Part shown: positions 1 through 7,171 of the stretch, one piece after another | How positions within the stretch are numbered: the stretch's first letter is position 1 | Layout: each line of letters begins with the position of its first letter | Origin: Acuticoccus sp. MNP-M23 | GTDB taxonomy: Bacteria; Pseudomonadota; Alphaproteobacteria; Rhizobiales; Amorphaceae | Direction: 5' to 3' | Length of the DNA: 64,000 bases | NCBI RefSeq assembly: GCF_031195445.1 | Contig: NZ_CP133480.1 | Coordinates: 1,240,001-1,304,000, forward strand | The notes under the pieces: generated by a model | Databases searched by the model: none | What the model was told of the DNA's origin: nothing | The model's input: the letters and a program-made list of their open reading frames with translations, nothing else | Translations under genes and position numbers: made by a program

Positions 1-1
1 G

Positions 2-712
2 TTCGCCGTCTTCGAGATCCCGTACGTGTTCCCGACCGATACGGCAGTGCTGCGCGGCATCCTCAACGAGTCCAGCTTCACGGCGGACCTGGAAGAGGCG
101 CTTGCCGACAAGGGCCTGAAGTTCGGCCGGTTCTACAATGGCGGCTTCCGTCAGCTCACCACCTCGTCGGTGCCCGTGCGCACGCCGGACGACATTTCGT
201 CCAACAACCTGCGCATCCGCGTGATCGAGAACCCGTATCCGGTGGCGATCTGGAAGGCGATCGGCGCCGCGCCGACGCCCATCGCGTTCCCGGAACTTTA
301 TGGCGCGCTGCAGCAGGGCGTCGTCGACGGCCAGGAAAACCCGTTCGGCCACATCCTGTCGCAGAAATTCTACGAGGTGCAGAAATATCTCTCAACCACC
401 AGCCACATCCTCCTGGCCAACGTGAACCTCATCAACAAGGAATGGTACGACAGCCTTCCTGAGGATCTGCAGAAGGTTGTCGACGATGCGCTGGTCACCG
501 CCGACGCGTTCCAGTGGCAGCTGCAGGACGACATGCAGGCCGGCCAGCGCGCCGACATCGAGGCGAACATGGAAGTGATCGACCTCACCGACGAAGAGAT
601 CGCGCTGTTCAAGGAAAAGACCGTGCCTATCCAGGAGATGGTGCGCGAGAATGTCGGCGACGCGATGGTCGACTCGCTGCTTTCCGCCATCGACAACGCC
701 AACAACAGCTAA
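2..712 (+). CDS. TRAP transporter substrate-binding protein DctP, C-terminal part
   Basis: Periplasmic solute receptor of a TRAP transporter. Only the last 236 codons lie in the window: the reading frame is open from base 2, so the signal peptide and N-terminal lobe are missing. Family hallmarks are visible: an arginine in the LRIRVIENP segment, where DctP proteins bind the substrate carboxylate, followed by the FPELYGALQQGVVDGQENP signature and the EVQKYLS segment. The Q and M membrane genes are not downstream, because the next gene is convergent, so they are either upstream or elsewhere. A strong stem-loop follows the TAA stop. The substrate cannot be told from sequence; DctP ligands are usually organic acids. 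Confidence 0.93.
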   Translation, partial: FAVFEIPYVFPTDTAVLRGILNESSFTADLEEALADKGLKFGRFYNGGFRQLTTSSVPVRTPDDISSNNLRIRVIENPYPVAIWKAIGAAPTPIAFPELYGALQQGVVDGQENPFGHILSQKFYEVQKYLSTTSHILLANVNLINKEWYDSLPEDLQKVVDDALVTADAFQWQLQDDMQAGQRADIEANMEVIDLTDEEIALFKEKTVPIQEMVRENVGDAMVDSLLSAIDNANNS

Positions 713-720
713 CGCAAGAA

Positions 721-750
721 CGCCTCGCTCGGATCGAACCGAGCGGGGCG
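721..750. terminator. Stem-loop between convergent dctP and hydroxyacid dehydrogenase genes
   Basis: A 12-bp stem (CGCCTCGCTCGG with CCGAGCGGGGCG, one G-T wobble) closes on a 6-base loop. It sits 9 bases after the dctP stop and 14 bases from the end of the convergent gene, so it could end transcription from both sides. No T-run follows, so intrinsic termination is uncertain. Confidence 0.6.
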
Positions 751-763
751 ACCCTGTGGCCGG

Positions 764-1900
764 TCAATCCGGCGCGATGGTCAGGTCCCGCAGCGCAGAT
801 GCGCCGAGATAGCCGAGCGCGATTTCCATTTCGCGCATGATCATCCGCAGCACCGCTTCGGCGCCAGCCTCGCCGCCTGCCGCAAGCCCATAGAGCGGCA
901 GCCGTCCAAGCATCACGGCTTCGGCTCCCAGCGCCAGATATTTCAGAACATCCGTGCCGCGGCGCACGCCACTGTCGGCCAGCACATTCATCCGCCCTTC
1001 GGCGGACGCGGCGATGCCGGCAAGGCAGGACGCCGGCGTCGGCGCCACATCGAGATTGCGGCCGCCATGGGCCGAGACAACGATGGCCTCCACGCCGGCG
1101 TCCATGCACCGCCTGGCATCCGCGACGGAGAGGACGCCCTTCAGCACCACCCGGCCCGGCCAGTTTTCGCGGATCCACGCAATGTCCGCAAACGAGAGCG
1201 CCGGTTCGATGCGAACCGCTTCGGCCAGCGCCGGGCGCGTGATCGCGCTGCGAAACGCCGGCGGATAGTGCGCATAGGTCGGCATGCCGCCGGCCAGAAT
1301 GTAACGCGCCAGCACACCGAGCGCCCAGCCCGGATGGCACGCTACGTCGAGCGCGTTGCGCACCGTCGGCCTGACCGGCACGCCGAAGCCGTTGCGTTCG
1401 TTGTATTCGCGGTTGGGCGCCACCTGATTGTCCACCGTCACCACCAGCGTGCGGCACCCGCAGGCGGCAGCCCGCGCCAGAAGCGCGCTTGCGAGGCCGC
1501 GGTCGCGCCACAGGTAGAGCTGGAACCACAGGTCAGCGTCCGGCGCCGCCTCGCGGATCGTCTCGATCGGCGTGATCGATTGTGTGGCAACGCAGAACGG
1601 CACGCCGACCCTCGCGGCGGCACGCGCCAGCCTGGCCTCGCCGTCATAGCAGACGAGGCCGGCCATTGCGGTCGGCGCAATGACCAGAGGTGCCGCAACC
1701 TTGCGGCCGAACAATTGCGTCGCCAACGGCACGATGCCGGGGCCATTCAGAACGCGCGGCTCCAGCGTTATGGCATCGAGCGCGCTTCTGAGGTTGCCGA
1801 GCGCGCGCTCGTCCTCGGTGCCGCGGTCGATGTACTCGAACACGCCGCGTGGCAGCCGCCGCCGCGCCCGCGCGCGAAAGTCGTGCGCGTTGAGGAGCAT
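764..1900 (-). CDS. FMN-dependent alpha-hydroxyacid dehydrogenase (LldD/glycolate oxidase family)
   Basis: 378 aa, usual length for FMN-linked 2-hydroxyacid dehydrogenases, which oxidise L-lactate, glycolate or mandelate to the 2-oxoacid. Family residues are in place: Tyr24 (FEYIDRG), WFQLY near 125-129, Lys254 (VVLKGV), catalytic His278 with Arg281 in SAHGGRNLD, and the FMN-phosphate segment RRGTDVLKYLALGAEAVMLG. SNHGGRQLD is the common form, so Ala for Asn is a mild deviation. ATG at 1900 is 8 bases after the dctM stop and has no clear Shine-Dalgarno, suggesting translational coupling. As last gene of the TRAP operon it probably oxidises the imported hydroxyacid or an intermediate. It lacks the membrane segment of some lactate dehydrogenases. 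The exact substrate is unknown. Confidence 0.88.
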   Translation of the reverse strand: MLLNAHDFRARARRRLPRGVFEYIDRGTEDERALGNLRSALDAITLEPRVLNGPGIVPLATQLFGRKVAAPLVIAPTAMAGLVCYDGEARLARAAARVGVPFCVATQSITPIETIREAAPDADLWFQLYLWRDRGLASALLARAAACGCRTLVVTVDNQVAPNREYNERNGFGVPVRPTVRNALDVACHPGWALGVLARYILAGGMPTYAHYPPAFRSAITRPALAEAVRIEPALSFADIAWIRENWPGRVVLKGVLSVADARRCMDAGVEAIVVSAHGGRNLDVAPTPASCLAGIAASAEGRMNVLADSGVRRGTDVLKYLALGAEAVMLGRLPLYGLAAGGEAGAEAVLRMIMREMEIALGYLGASALRDLTIAPD

Positions 1901-1908
1901 CCCGGCAG

Positions 1909-3195
1909 TCAGAAGCCGAAGACGTCGCGCGGAAGCCAGGTGGTGAGTTTCGGCCACAGCGAGAGCCCCACAAGGACGGCCATCAGTGGCAGCAGCCACG
2001 GCACGATGGCCCGCGACATTGCCTCGAAGCTGATGTTCGCAATGCGCGAGGTGATGAAGAGCACCACGCCGACGGGCGGCGTGATGGTGCCGACCATGAG
2101 GTTGAGCACGAAGATCACGCCGAACTGGATCGGGTCGATGCCGAGCTGCGCCGCGACCGGGGTGAGGATCGGGATCAGGATCAGCATCGCCGCCAGCGCT
2201 TCCATGAAGCAGCCGACCAGCAGCAACAGGACGTTGACCGCGAGGAGGAAGAGGAGCGGGTTGCCGATATTGTCCACGATGAAGGGCGCAAGCGTCTGCG
2301 GCACACGCGCGATGGAAAGGCACCACGCCAGCGCCGCCGCCGCCATCACCAGGGCGAGCACCATGCCCGTGGTCTCCACCGTGTCCACGATCAGGCGCGG
2401 AAGATGGCGAATGTCGAACTCGCGGTAGATGACGAGGCCCAGAAACAGCGCATAGACGGTGGCAACGGCCGCCGCCTCAGTCGGCGTCATGATCCCGCCC
2501 ATCATCCCGCCAAACAGGATCACCGGCGTCATCAGCGCCCAGTGCGCCCGCTTGTAGGCGGTCCACAATTCGCGCGCGCCGGGGAAACCATGCCGCGGCA
2601 TGCCTTTGCGGCGCGCCACGACGGTTGCCATGGCCGCAAGCGCGCCAGCCATCAGAAGGCCGGGCACGATGCCGGCGAGGAACAGCCCGCCGATGGAAAC
2701 GTCCGCGCTGACGCCGTAGATCACCATCGGCAGGGAGGGCGGAATGATCGGCCCGATTGTCGCCGACGCCGCAGTGATGGCGGCGGCGGTTTCGGCGTCG
2801 TACCCGGCTTTTTTCATCGCGCGGATTTCGAGCGCGCCGACACCGCCCGCGTCCGCCACGGCGGAGCCCGACATGCCGGCGAAGATGACGCTGGCGAGGA
2901 TGTTCGCGTGGCAAAGGCCGCCGCGCACCCAGCCGACGCATGCCGTCGCGAAACCGAAGATCCGGTCCGTGATGCCGGACGAGTTCATGATGTTGCCCAT
3001 CAGGATGAACAGCGGCGCGGCCAGCAGCGGGAACGAGTTGATCGACTGGGCAAGCTTTTGCGGCACGATGTCGGGCGGCATGCCGGCAAGCGCCACGAAT
3101 GCGACAGCGGCAAGGCCGAGCGCGGCGTAGATCGGCACGCCGACCAGGATCGCCACCAGCCAGGCGGCGAGGATTTCGAACATCAGCGTGGTCAT
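1909..3195 (-). CDS. TRAP transporter large membrane subunit DctM
   Basis: 428 aa, about 12 hydrophobic segments; the Na+-coupled transport channel of the TRAP system. Typical motifs are SGSAVADAGGVGALEIRAMKK and IIPPSLPMVIYG, the re-entrant-loop region conserved in DctM, and TPPVGVVLF near the C terminus. ATG at 3195 overlaps the dctQ stop by 4 bases (ATGA), so Q and M are translationally coupled as is usual. The partner receptor is the dctP gene ending at 3734. Confidence 0.95.
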   Translation of the reverse strand: MTTLMFEILAAWLVAILVGVPIYAALGLAAVAFVALAGMPPDIVPQKLAQSINSFPLLAAPLFILMGNIMNSSGITDRIFGFATACVGWVRGGLCHANILASVIFAGMSGSAVADAGGVGALEIRAMKKAGYDAETAAAITAASATIGPIIPPSLPMVIYGVSADVSIGGLFLAGIVPGLLMAGALAAMATVVARRKGMPRHGFPGARELWTAYKRAHWALMTPVILFGGMMGGIMTPTEAAAVATVYALFLGLVIYREFDIRHLPRLIVDTVETTGMVLALVMAAAALAWCLSIARVPQTLAPFIVDNIGNPLLFLLAVNVLLLLVGCFMEALAAMLILIPILTPVAAQLGIDPIQFGVIFVLNLMVGTITPPVGVVLFITSRIANISFEAMSRAIVPWLLPLMAVLVGLSLWPKLTTWLPRDVFGF

Positions 3196-3680
3196 GGCGC
3201 GGTCTCGGCTGCGGGTGCCACCAGACCGAGGTCTCGCAAAATAGCGACGAGCGACTGCACGATGATCGCAAACCCTGCAATGGGAATGGGGATGTAGACC
3301 AGCGCGACGGAGAGCGGCAGCGTCACCCACGTCACGTCGAGGTTGCGGGTGATGAGGCCCTGGCTGCGCAACAGAAGCACCGCGCCGAAGGCGGCGACTG
3401 CAAGATGGATCGCAATGCCGGCCGCCTGCCGGGCCCGCCCGCTGAGGCGGTTGAGGAGCACCGTCACGCGGATGTGGCTGCCGCGGTTGCCGGCGATGAT
3501 CAGCCCGACGAACCCTGTCCAGACCAGCAGGTACTGGCCAAGCTCGTCGGTCCACGACAGCGGCTGGTTGAGGAACCGGAACACGACGCCGAGAAAGACG
3601 GCGCCAAGCATGGCGAGAACGAGCAGCACGGCCGCCACCGCCAGAAGACGGTCGCTGAGCCTTGCAAGACCGGCGAGCAT
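3192..3680 (-). CDS. TRAP transporter small membrane subunit DctQ
   Basis: 162 aa with four hydrophobic helices: roughly residues 13-35, 45-65, 85-105 and 125-145. Family features are the VVFRFLNQPLSWTDELGQYLLVWTGF-type segment after helix 1 and GSHIRV after helix 2 (GxHIxV motif). The start at 3680 is inferred from the first ATG directly before the first helix; a GGGAG-like sequence lies upstream. It follows dctP across a 53-base gap holding a hairpin, and its stop overlaps the dctM start. Confidence 0.92.
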   Translation of the reverse strand: MLAGLARLSDRLLAVAAVLLVLAMLGAVFLGVVFRFLNQPLSWTDELGQYLLVWTGFVGLIIAGNRGSHIRVTVLLNRLSGRARQAAGIAIHLAVAAFGAVLLLRSQGLITRNLDVTWVTLPLSVALVYIPIPIAGFAIIVQSLVAILRDLGLVAPAAETAP

Positions 3681-3703
3681 TTCATCACTCCAAACGGGAG
3701 AAG

Positions 3704-3727
3704 GCCGCCGGCTCTGTGGCCGGCGGC
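3704..3727 (-). terminator. Intercistronic hairpin between dctP and dctQ
   Basis: Perfect 9-bp inverted repeat (GCCGCCGGC / GCCGGCGGC) with a 6-base loop, 6 bases after the dctP stop. Such hairpins can stabilise the upstream message or partly end transcription, giving more receptor than membrane subunits. There is no T-run, so stabilisation or attenuation is more likely than full termination. Confidence 0.5.
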
Positions 3728-3733
3728 GCGCGA

Positions 3734-4732
3734 TCAAAGGGCGGCGAGCGCTTCCCAGGTGCCCTTGCCCCAGACGCTTTCGAACTTGGGCGGGAGCTGT
3801 TCCAGCACAGGCTTGCGGAAGCTTTCCACGTCCGGCTCGATGACGGTCATCCCGGCGTCGGCAAGTGTGGTCTGGAGCGCGGCTTCGGAGTCTAGGATCT
3901 GCTGGTTCTGCCACGGCACGGCTTCGTCGATGGCGGCCATCAGGATCTCCCGATCCGCCTTGTCGAGGCTGGAGAGCCAGGCCTCGTTGGCGATCACGAT
4001 GCGCGGGGTGATGATATGCCCGGTGAGGATGAGGTATTTCTGCACCTCGTTGAGCTTGGCGCTTGCAATGGTCGGCAGCGGGTTTTCCTGCCCGTCCACC
4101 GCACCCTGGCTCAGCGCCAGATAAAGCTCGTTGAAGTTGATGGGCGTTGCCTGCCCGCCCCATGCCTCCACCATGGCAATGAACGTGTCGACCGGCGGCA
4201 CCCGCAGTTTGAGACCCTGCATGTCGGCGGCCGTGTGAACGGCCTTGTTGCCGGTCGTCACGTGGCGCTTGCCGTAGTAGGTGACGGCGAGCATGCGCAT
4301 GCCGCGCTGGGAGACCATCTGGTCGTTCAGCGTCTTGAACACGTCCGAGCCCGGCACCTTGGCCAGCTGCGCCGGGTCTGTCCACAGATAAGGCGCTTCG
4401 AGAACGGAAAGCGGCGGCAGGAGCGAGCCGAGGGCCGCCGCGCCATCTGTGGTCATGGCAAGGGCGCCGGAGACCACCATGTCCATCATGTCCTTGCCGG
4501 AGCCGAGCTGGCCATTTGGAAAGCTCTGCACGTCGATCCGGCCATCTGACGCTTCTTTGGCGGCGGCGGCGATCCGGTCGATCATCTGCACTTGGGGGTG
4601 CGACGGGGCCAGCATTTCGCCCCAGCGGATCACGGTTTCCTGCGCGCGCAGAATGCCGGGAGCGGCAAGGGTCGCGGCGCCGAGGACGGCGGTGCCGGCC
4701 AGGAAGGTGCGGCGTGTGGTTTTGACTGTCAT
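3734..4732 (-). CDS. TRAP transporter substrate-binding protein DctP, Tat-type signal
   Basis: 332 aa periplasmic receptor. The N terminus KTTRRTFLAGTAVLGAATLA has a twin-arginine motif and a hydrophobic stretch, suggesting Tat export, with cleavage after about residue 30 (ILRAQ). Core motifs are LKLRVPPVD with the ligand arginine, NELYLALSQGAVDGQENP, and KLNEVQKYLILTGH. First gene of the PQM set and 59 bases after the GntR gene; a GAGGAAA-type ribosome site lies upstream of ATG 4732. Linked dehydrogenase and aldolase genes suggest a hydroxy- or sugar-acid ligand (inference). Confidence 0.94.
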   Translation of the reverse strand: MTVKTTRRTFLAGTAVLGAATLAAPGILRAQETVIRWGEMLAPSHPQVQMIDRIAAAAKEASDGRIDVQSFPNGQLGSGKDMMDMVVSGALAMTTDGAAALGSLLPPLSVLEAPYLWTDPAQLAKVPGSDVFKTLNDQMVSQRGMRMLAVTYYGKRHVTTGNKAVHTAADMQGLKLRVPPVDTFIAMVEAWGGQATPINFNELYLALSQGAVDGQENPLPTIASAKLNEVQKYLILTGHIITPRIVIANEAWLSSLDKADREILMAAIDEAVPWQNQQILDSEAALQTTLADAGMTVIEPDVESFRKPVLEQLPPKFESVWGKGTWEALAAL

Positions 4733-4791
4733 GAGGTTTCCTCCGTTTTATTGTTTCTTGTTGGCCGGCCCGCGGGGCGCGCCGGGGTCGT

Positions 4792-5472
4792 CTACAGCTT
4801 CACGGCGCGGCGGCGGGCAGTGTCGACGTGCGCTGCCATCGCTTCCGCGGCGGCGTCCGGGTCGCGCCGTTCGATCGCTTCGATGATGCGGAAATGCTCG
4901 CCGATCACCGACGGAATCATCGGCACGTAAAGCCGTGTCTCGGACAGGCGGATCAGCTTGATCTTGATCCAGTTGACCCGGTACGCGTTGCTGACGATGG
5001 CGTTGCCAAGGTGGTCGATGATCGCTTCGTGGAGGCTGAGGTCGACGAATTCGGCGTCTTCCATCAGCCCCTCTTCTTCGCCCGCTTCGTGCCGGGCGAG
5101 AATGCGTTCGTGGCTGGCCCGCAGCACTGCAACCGCCGCCGGATCGGCCTCGGTGGCGTAAAGGCGGACCGCCGCCTCTTCCATGAAGAGGCGGAACTGG
5201 AAGGCGTTGCGCACCAGGTTGAGGTCCACCTGCGGGACTTGCATGCCGCGGTGGGGCACGGTGCGGATCAGCCCTTCCGCTTCCAGCCGTGGCACCAGTT
5301 CGCGGATGGCGCCGAGGGGAAAGCCGGTGATGTTCACCAGCTCGCGCTGGGTGACGAACTGCCCTGGCGCAATCTCCCGGCTGAGGAGGCTGCGTGTGTA
5401 GCCTTCATAGGCCTGTTCCCGGAGCTTCACCGGCGCGACGTCGCGTCCGGGCCGCTTCAGGCGCGTCGTCAT
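4792..5472 (-). CDS. GntR-family transcriptional regulator (FCD type)
   Basis: 226 aa. The N-terminal winged helix-turn-helix spans about residues 15-75 (YEGYTRSLLSREIAPGQFVTQRELV, then LIRTVPHRGMQV). An all-helical FCD ligand domain follows, with the metal-binding pattern D..LHEAIIDHLGN and a later GEHFRIIEAIERRD histidine. FCD regulators respond to small organic acids. ATG 5472 overlaps the stop of the upstream aldolase gene by 4 bases. It lies inside the operon it presumably controls, so autoregulation with induction by the TRAP substrate or its product is likely. Confidence 0.92.
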   Translation of the reverse strand: MTTRLKRPGRDVAPVKLREQAYEGYTRSLLSREIAPGQFVTQRELVNITGFPLGAIRELVPRLEAEGLIRTVPHRGMQVPQVDLNLVRNAFQFRLFMEEAAVRLYATEADPAAVAVLRASHERILARHEAGEEEGLMEDAEFVDLSLHEAIIDHLGNAIVSNAYRVNWIKIKLIRLSETRLYVPMIPSVIGEHFRIIEAIERRDPDAAAEAMAAHVDTARRRAVKL

Positions 5473-6362
5473 CCGACTGGTTCCTTTGCGACAATGTCGT
5501 CGAACCGCGCGATGAGGCTTTTTGCCTGTTCGGGCGCAAGGTCCACCAGCGGGGGGCGGGTGCGGGCGTAGCCACTGTCGCCATGGCGATGCGCAACCAT
5601 TGCCTTCACCGCCGGCATCACCGGGTGGCTGACGATGAGGTCGACCGCTGCCTTCAGCCGCGGATCGTCCGCACCGTCGTGGATGACGCTGCGCAGGAGG
5701 GCCGGCTCGATGTTGGCGAGACCGCAGATGGAGCCTTGTGCACCGCGCGCCATTGCCCGCGGCAACAGCCGCTCGTCGCCAACGAGGATCGCGAGATCGC
5801 CGTGGGCATCGAGGTAGGCGTTTGCCGTGTCCCAATCGCCGGAGGAGTCCTTGATGCCGGCGATGACGCCCGGAAACGCCTTGCGCAGCCGGTCCACCAG
5901 CGCCACCGAGAGCGGCACCGCGGTCTGCCCCGGAATGTGGTAGAGGATGACCCCGCGCAGGTCCCCGCCAATGGCGTCGAATGCATTGGAGAACCAGGCG
6001 AACAGGCCGTCCTCGTCGAGGGCCTTGAGGTAGTAGGGCGGCGTGAACAACAGCCCGCGCGCGCCCATGCCGAGTGCCAGCCTCGCCTGGTCAACCGCAT
6101 CGGCCACCACGCTGGCGCCGACGGTGGCGTAAAGTTTCTGTCCGAAATCGATGCCGTTGCCGGCGAGCGCGCCCAGCATCGCGGCGCGTTCGCGAAATCC
6201 GATCGAGAAGCCTTCACCCGTCGTTCCGAAAAGGGTGACGCTGTCGGTGCCGTTGGCGAGAGCCCAGTGCGCATGCTTCACGAGCCGCGGCAGATCCACG
6301 GTTCCGTCGGCGGCAAAAGGCGTCACCATCGCGGCGGAAAGTCCAAAAATATGTCGTGCCAC
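5469..6362 (-). CDS. Dihydrodipicolinate synthase-family aldolase/lyase
   Basis: 297 aa class I aldolase-fold enzyme (DapA/NAL superfamily). It carries FGTTGEG (residues 45-51), which binds the pyruvate-like carboxylate, Tyr141 in ILYHIPGQ and Schiff-base Lys171 in AGIKDSSGD. Members cleave or condense 2-oxoacids: N-acetylneuraminate lyase, KDG aldolase, 4-hydroxy-2-oxoglutarate aldolase and lysine-pathway DapA. Linkage to GntR, TRAP and hydroxyacid-dehydrogenase genes points to a catabolic 2-oxoacid lyase rather than lysine synthesis. First gene of the minus-strand operon; an 8-bp palindrome AACATGTT about 25 bases upstream could be part of an operator. Confidence 0.9.
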   Translation of the reverse strand: MARHIFGLSAAMVTPFAADGTVDLPRLVKHAHWALANGTDSVTLFGTTGEGFSIGFRERAAMLGALAGNGIDFGQKLYATVGASVVADAVDQARLALGMGARGLLFTPPYYLKALDEDGLFAWFSNAFDAIGGDLRGVILYHIPGQTAVPLSVALVDRLRKAFPGVIAGIKDSSGDWDTANAYLDAHGDLAILVGDERLLPRAMARGAQGSICGLANIEPALLRSVIHDGADDPRLKAAVDLIVSHPVMPAVKAMVAHRHGDSGYARTRPPLVDLAPEQAKSLIARFDDIVAKEPVG

Positions 6363-6467
6363 GGTATGTCCACTGCTGTGATCTGCGCAACATGTTAGTC
6401 GGCACCCATCGCATACGTCAATGAACGTCGGGCCCGCGCAGCCACAATTATCGTCAGCGCCGGCGGG

Positions 6468-6980
6468 TCAGATCATCGCTTCGGTCTCGGCGATGTAGGC
6501 ATCGATCGAGAACCGCTCGTTGCGCATCAGGAGGTGGCCGTCTTCGTCTTCCGGCCACTCGGAGCGCGGCATGTCCACGTAAAGCTCCACGCCGTTATCG
6601 TCAGGATCACGCAGGTAGACGGCTGTGCTGACGCCGTGGTGCGCCGCCCCATCGAAGGGAATGCCGGCGGCCTTTACCTGCTTGATGACAGCAACGAGGG
6701 AGGCGCGGTCCGGGTAGAGGAAGGCGGTGTGGTAAAGCCCGGTGCGGCCGGGCGGAGGCGGGGCGGCACCTTCGCTGTCCCAGACATTCAGGCCGATGTG
6801 GTGGTGGTAGCCGCCAGCACCCAGAAATGCCGCCTTGTCTCGCCATCTGAGGTTCAACGGGAATCCCAGAACGTCGCGATAAAAGGCAATCGCCCGGTCG
6901 AGATTGGACACCTTGAGGTGGACATGGCCGACGCACGTGCCGGCGGGGGCTTCGAACGGATCAGGCATGGGGTCTCTCAT
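6468..6980 (-). CDS. VOC-family protein (extradiol dioxygenase/glyoxalase fold)
   Basis: 170 aa from ATG 6980; an upstream TTG (6992) and an ATG at 6968 are alternatives. The fold is seen in HVHLKVSNLDRAIAFYRDVLGF (first metal His in HVHLKV), LYHTAFLYP (second His) and VYLRDPDDNGVELY with the metal Glu. This resembles the CatE/catechol 2,3-dioxygenase-like branch of the vicinal-oxygen-chelate superfamily, also seen as lactoylglutathione-lyase-like proteins. Single gene, 105 bases upstream of the aldolase operon on the same strand, with no obvious partner. Function beyond a metal-dependent VOC enzyme is not known. Confidence 0.85.
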   Translation of the reverse strand: MRDPMPDPFEAPAGTCVGHVHLKVSNLDRAIAFYRDVLGFPLNLRWRDKAAFLGAGGYHHHIGLNVWDSEGAAPPPPGRTGLYHTAFLYPDRASLVAVIKQVKAAGIPFDGAAHHGVSTAVYLRDPDDNGVELYVDMPRSEWPEDEDGHLLMRNERFSIDAYIAETEAMI

Positions 6981-7171
6981 CTCTGCGATCAAAAGGGCTC
7001 ATCGGCACTCTCGCACTCATCATGGAGTTCCGCGAAGAAGGCTTCCACCTTCGCATTTTCTGTGCATCCAGTGGCACCGCTATTCCCATCCTTGCGTCGC
7101 TCCATCCGCGAGCCCGACGGGCCATGGATCTGGCTCCAGACATCCGCCGAAGCGGGCTTCAAATCGCATGA

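Noticed and set aside
6993-7171. Possible small gene between the VOC and BisC-like genes
   Set aside because: The available 60-codon frame overlaps the VOC start, has Arg/Met-rich random composition and no ribosome site.
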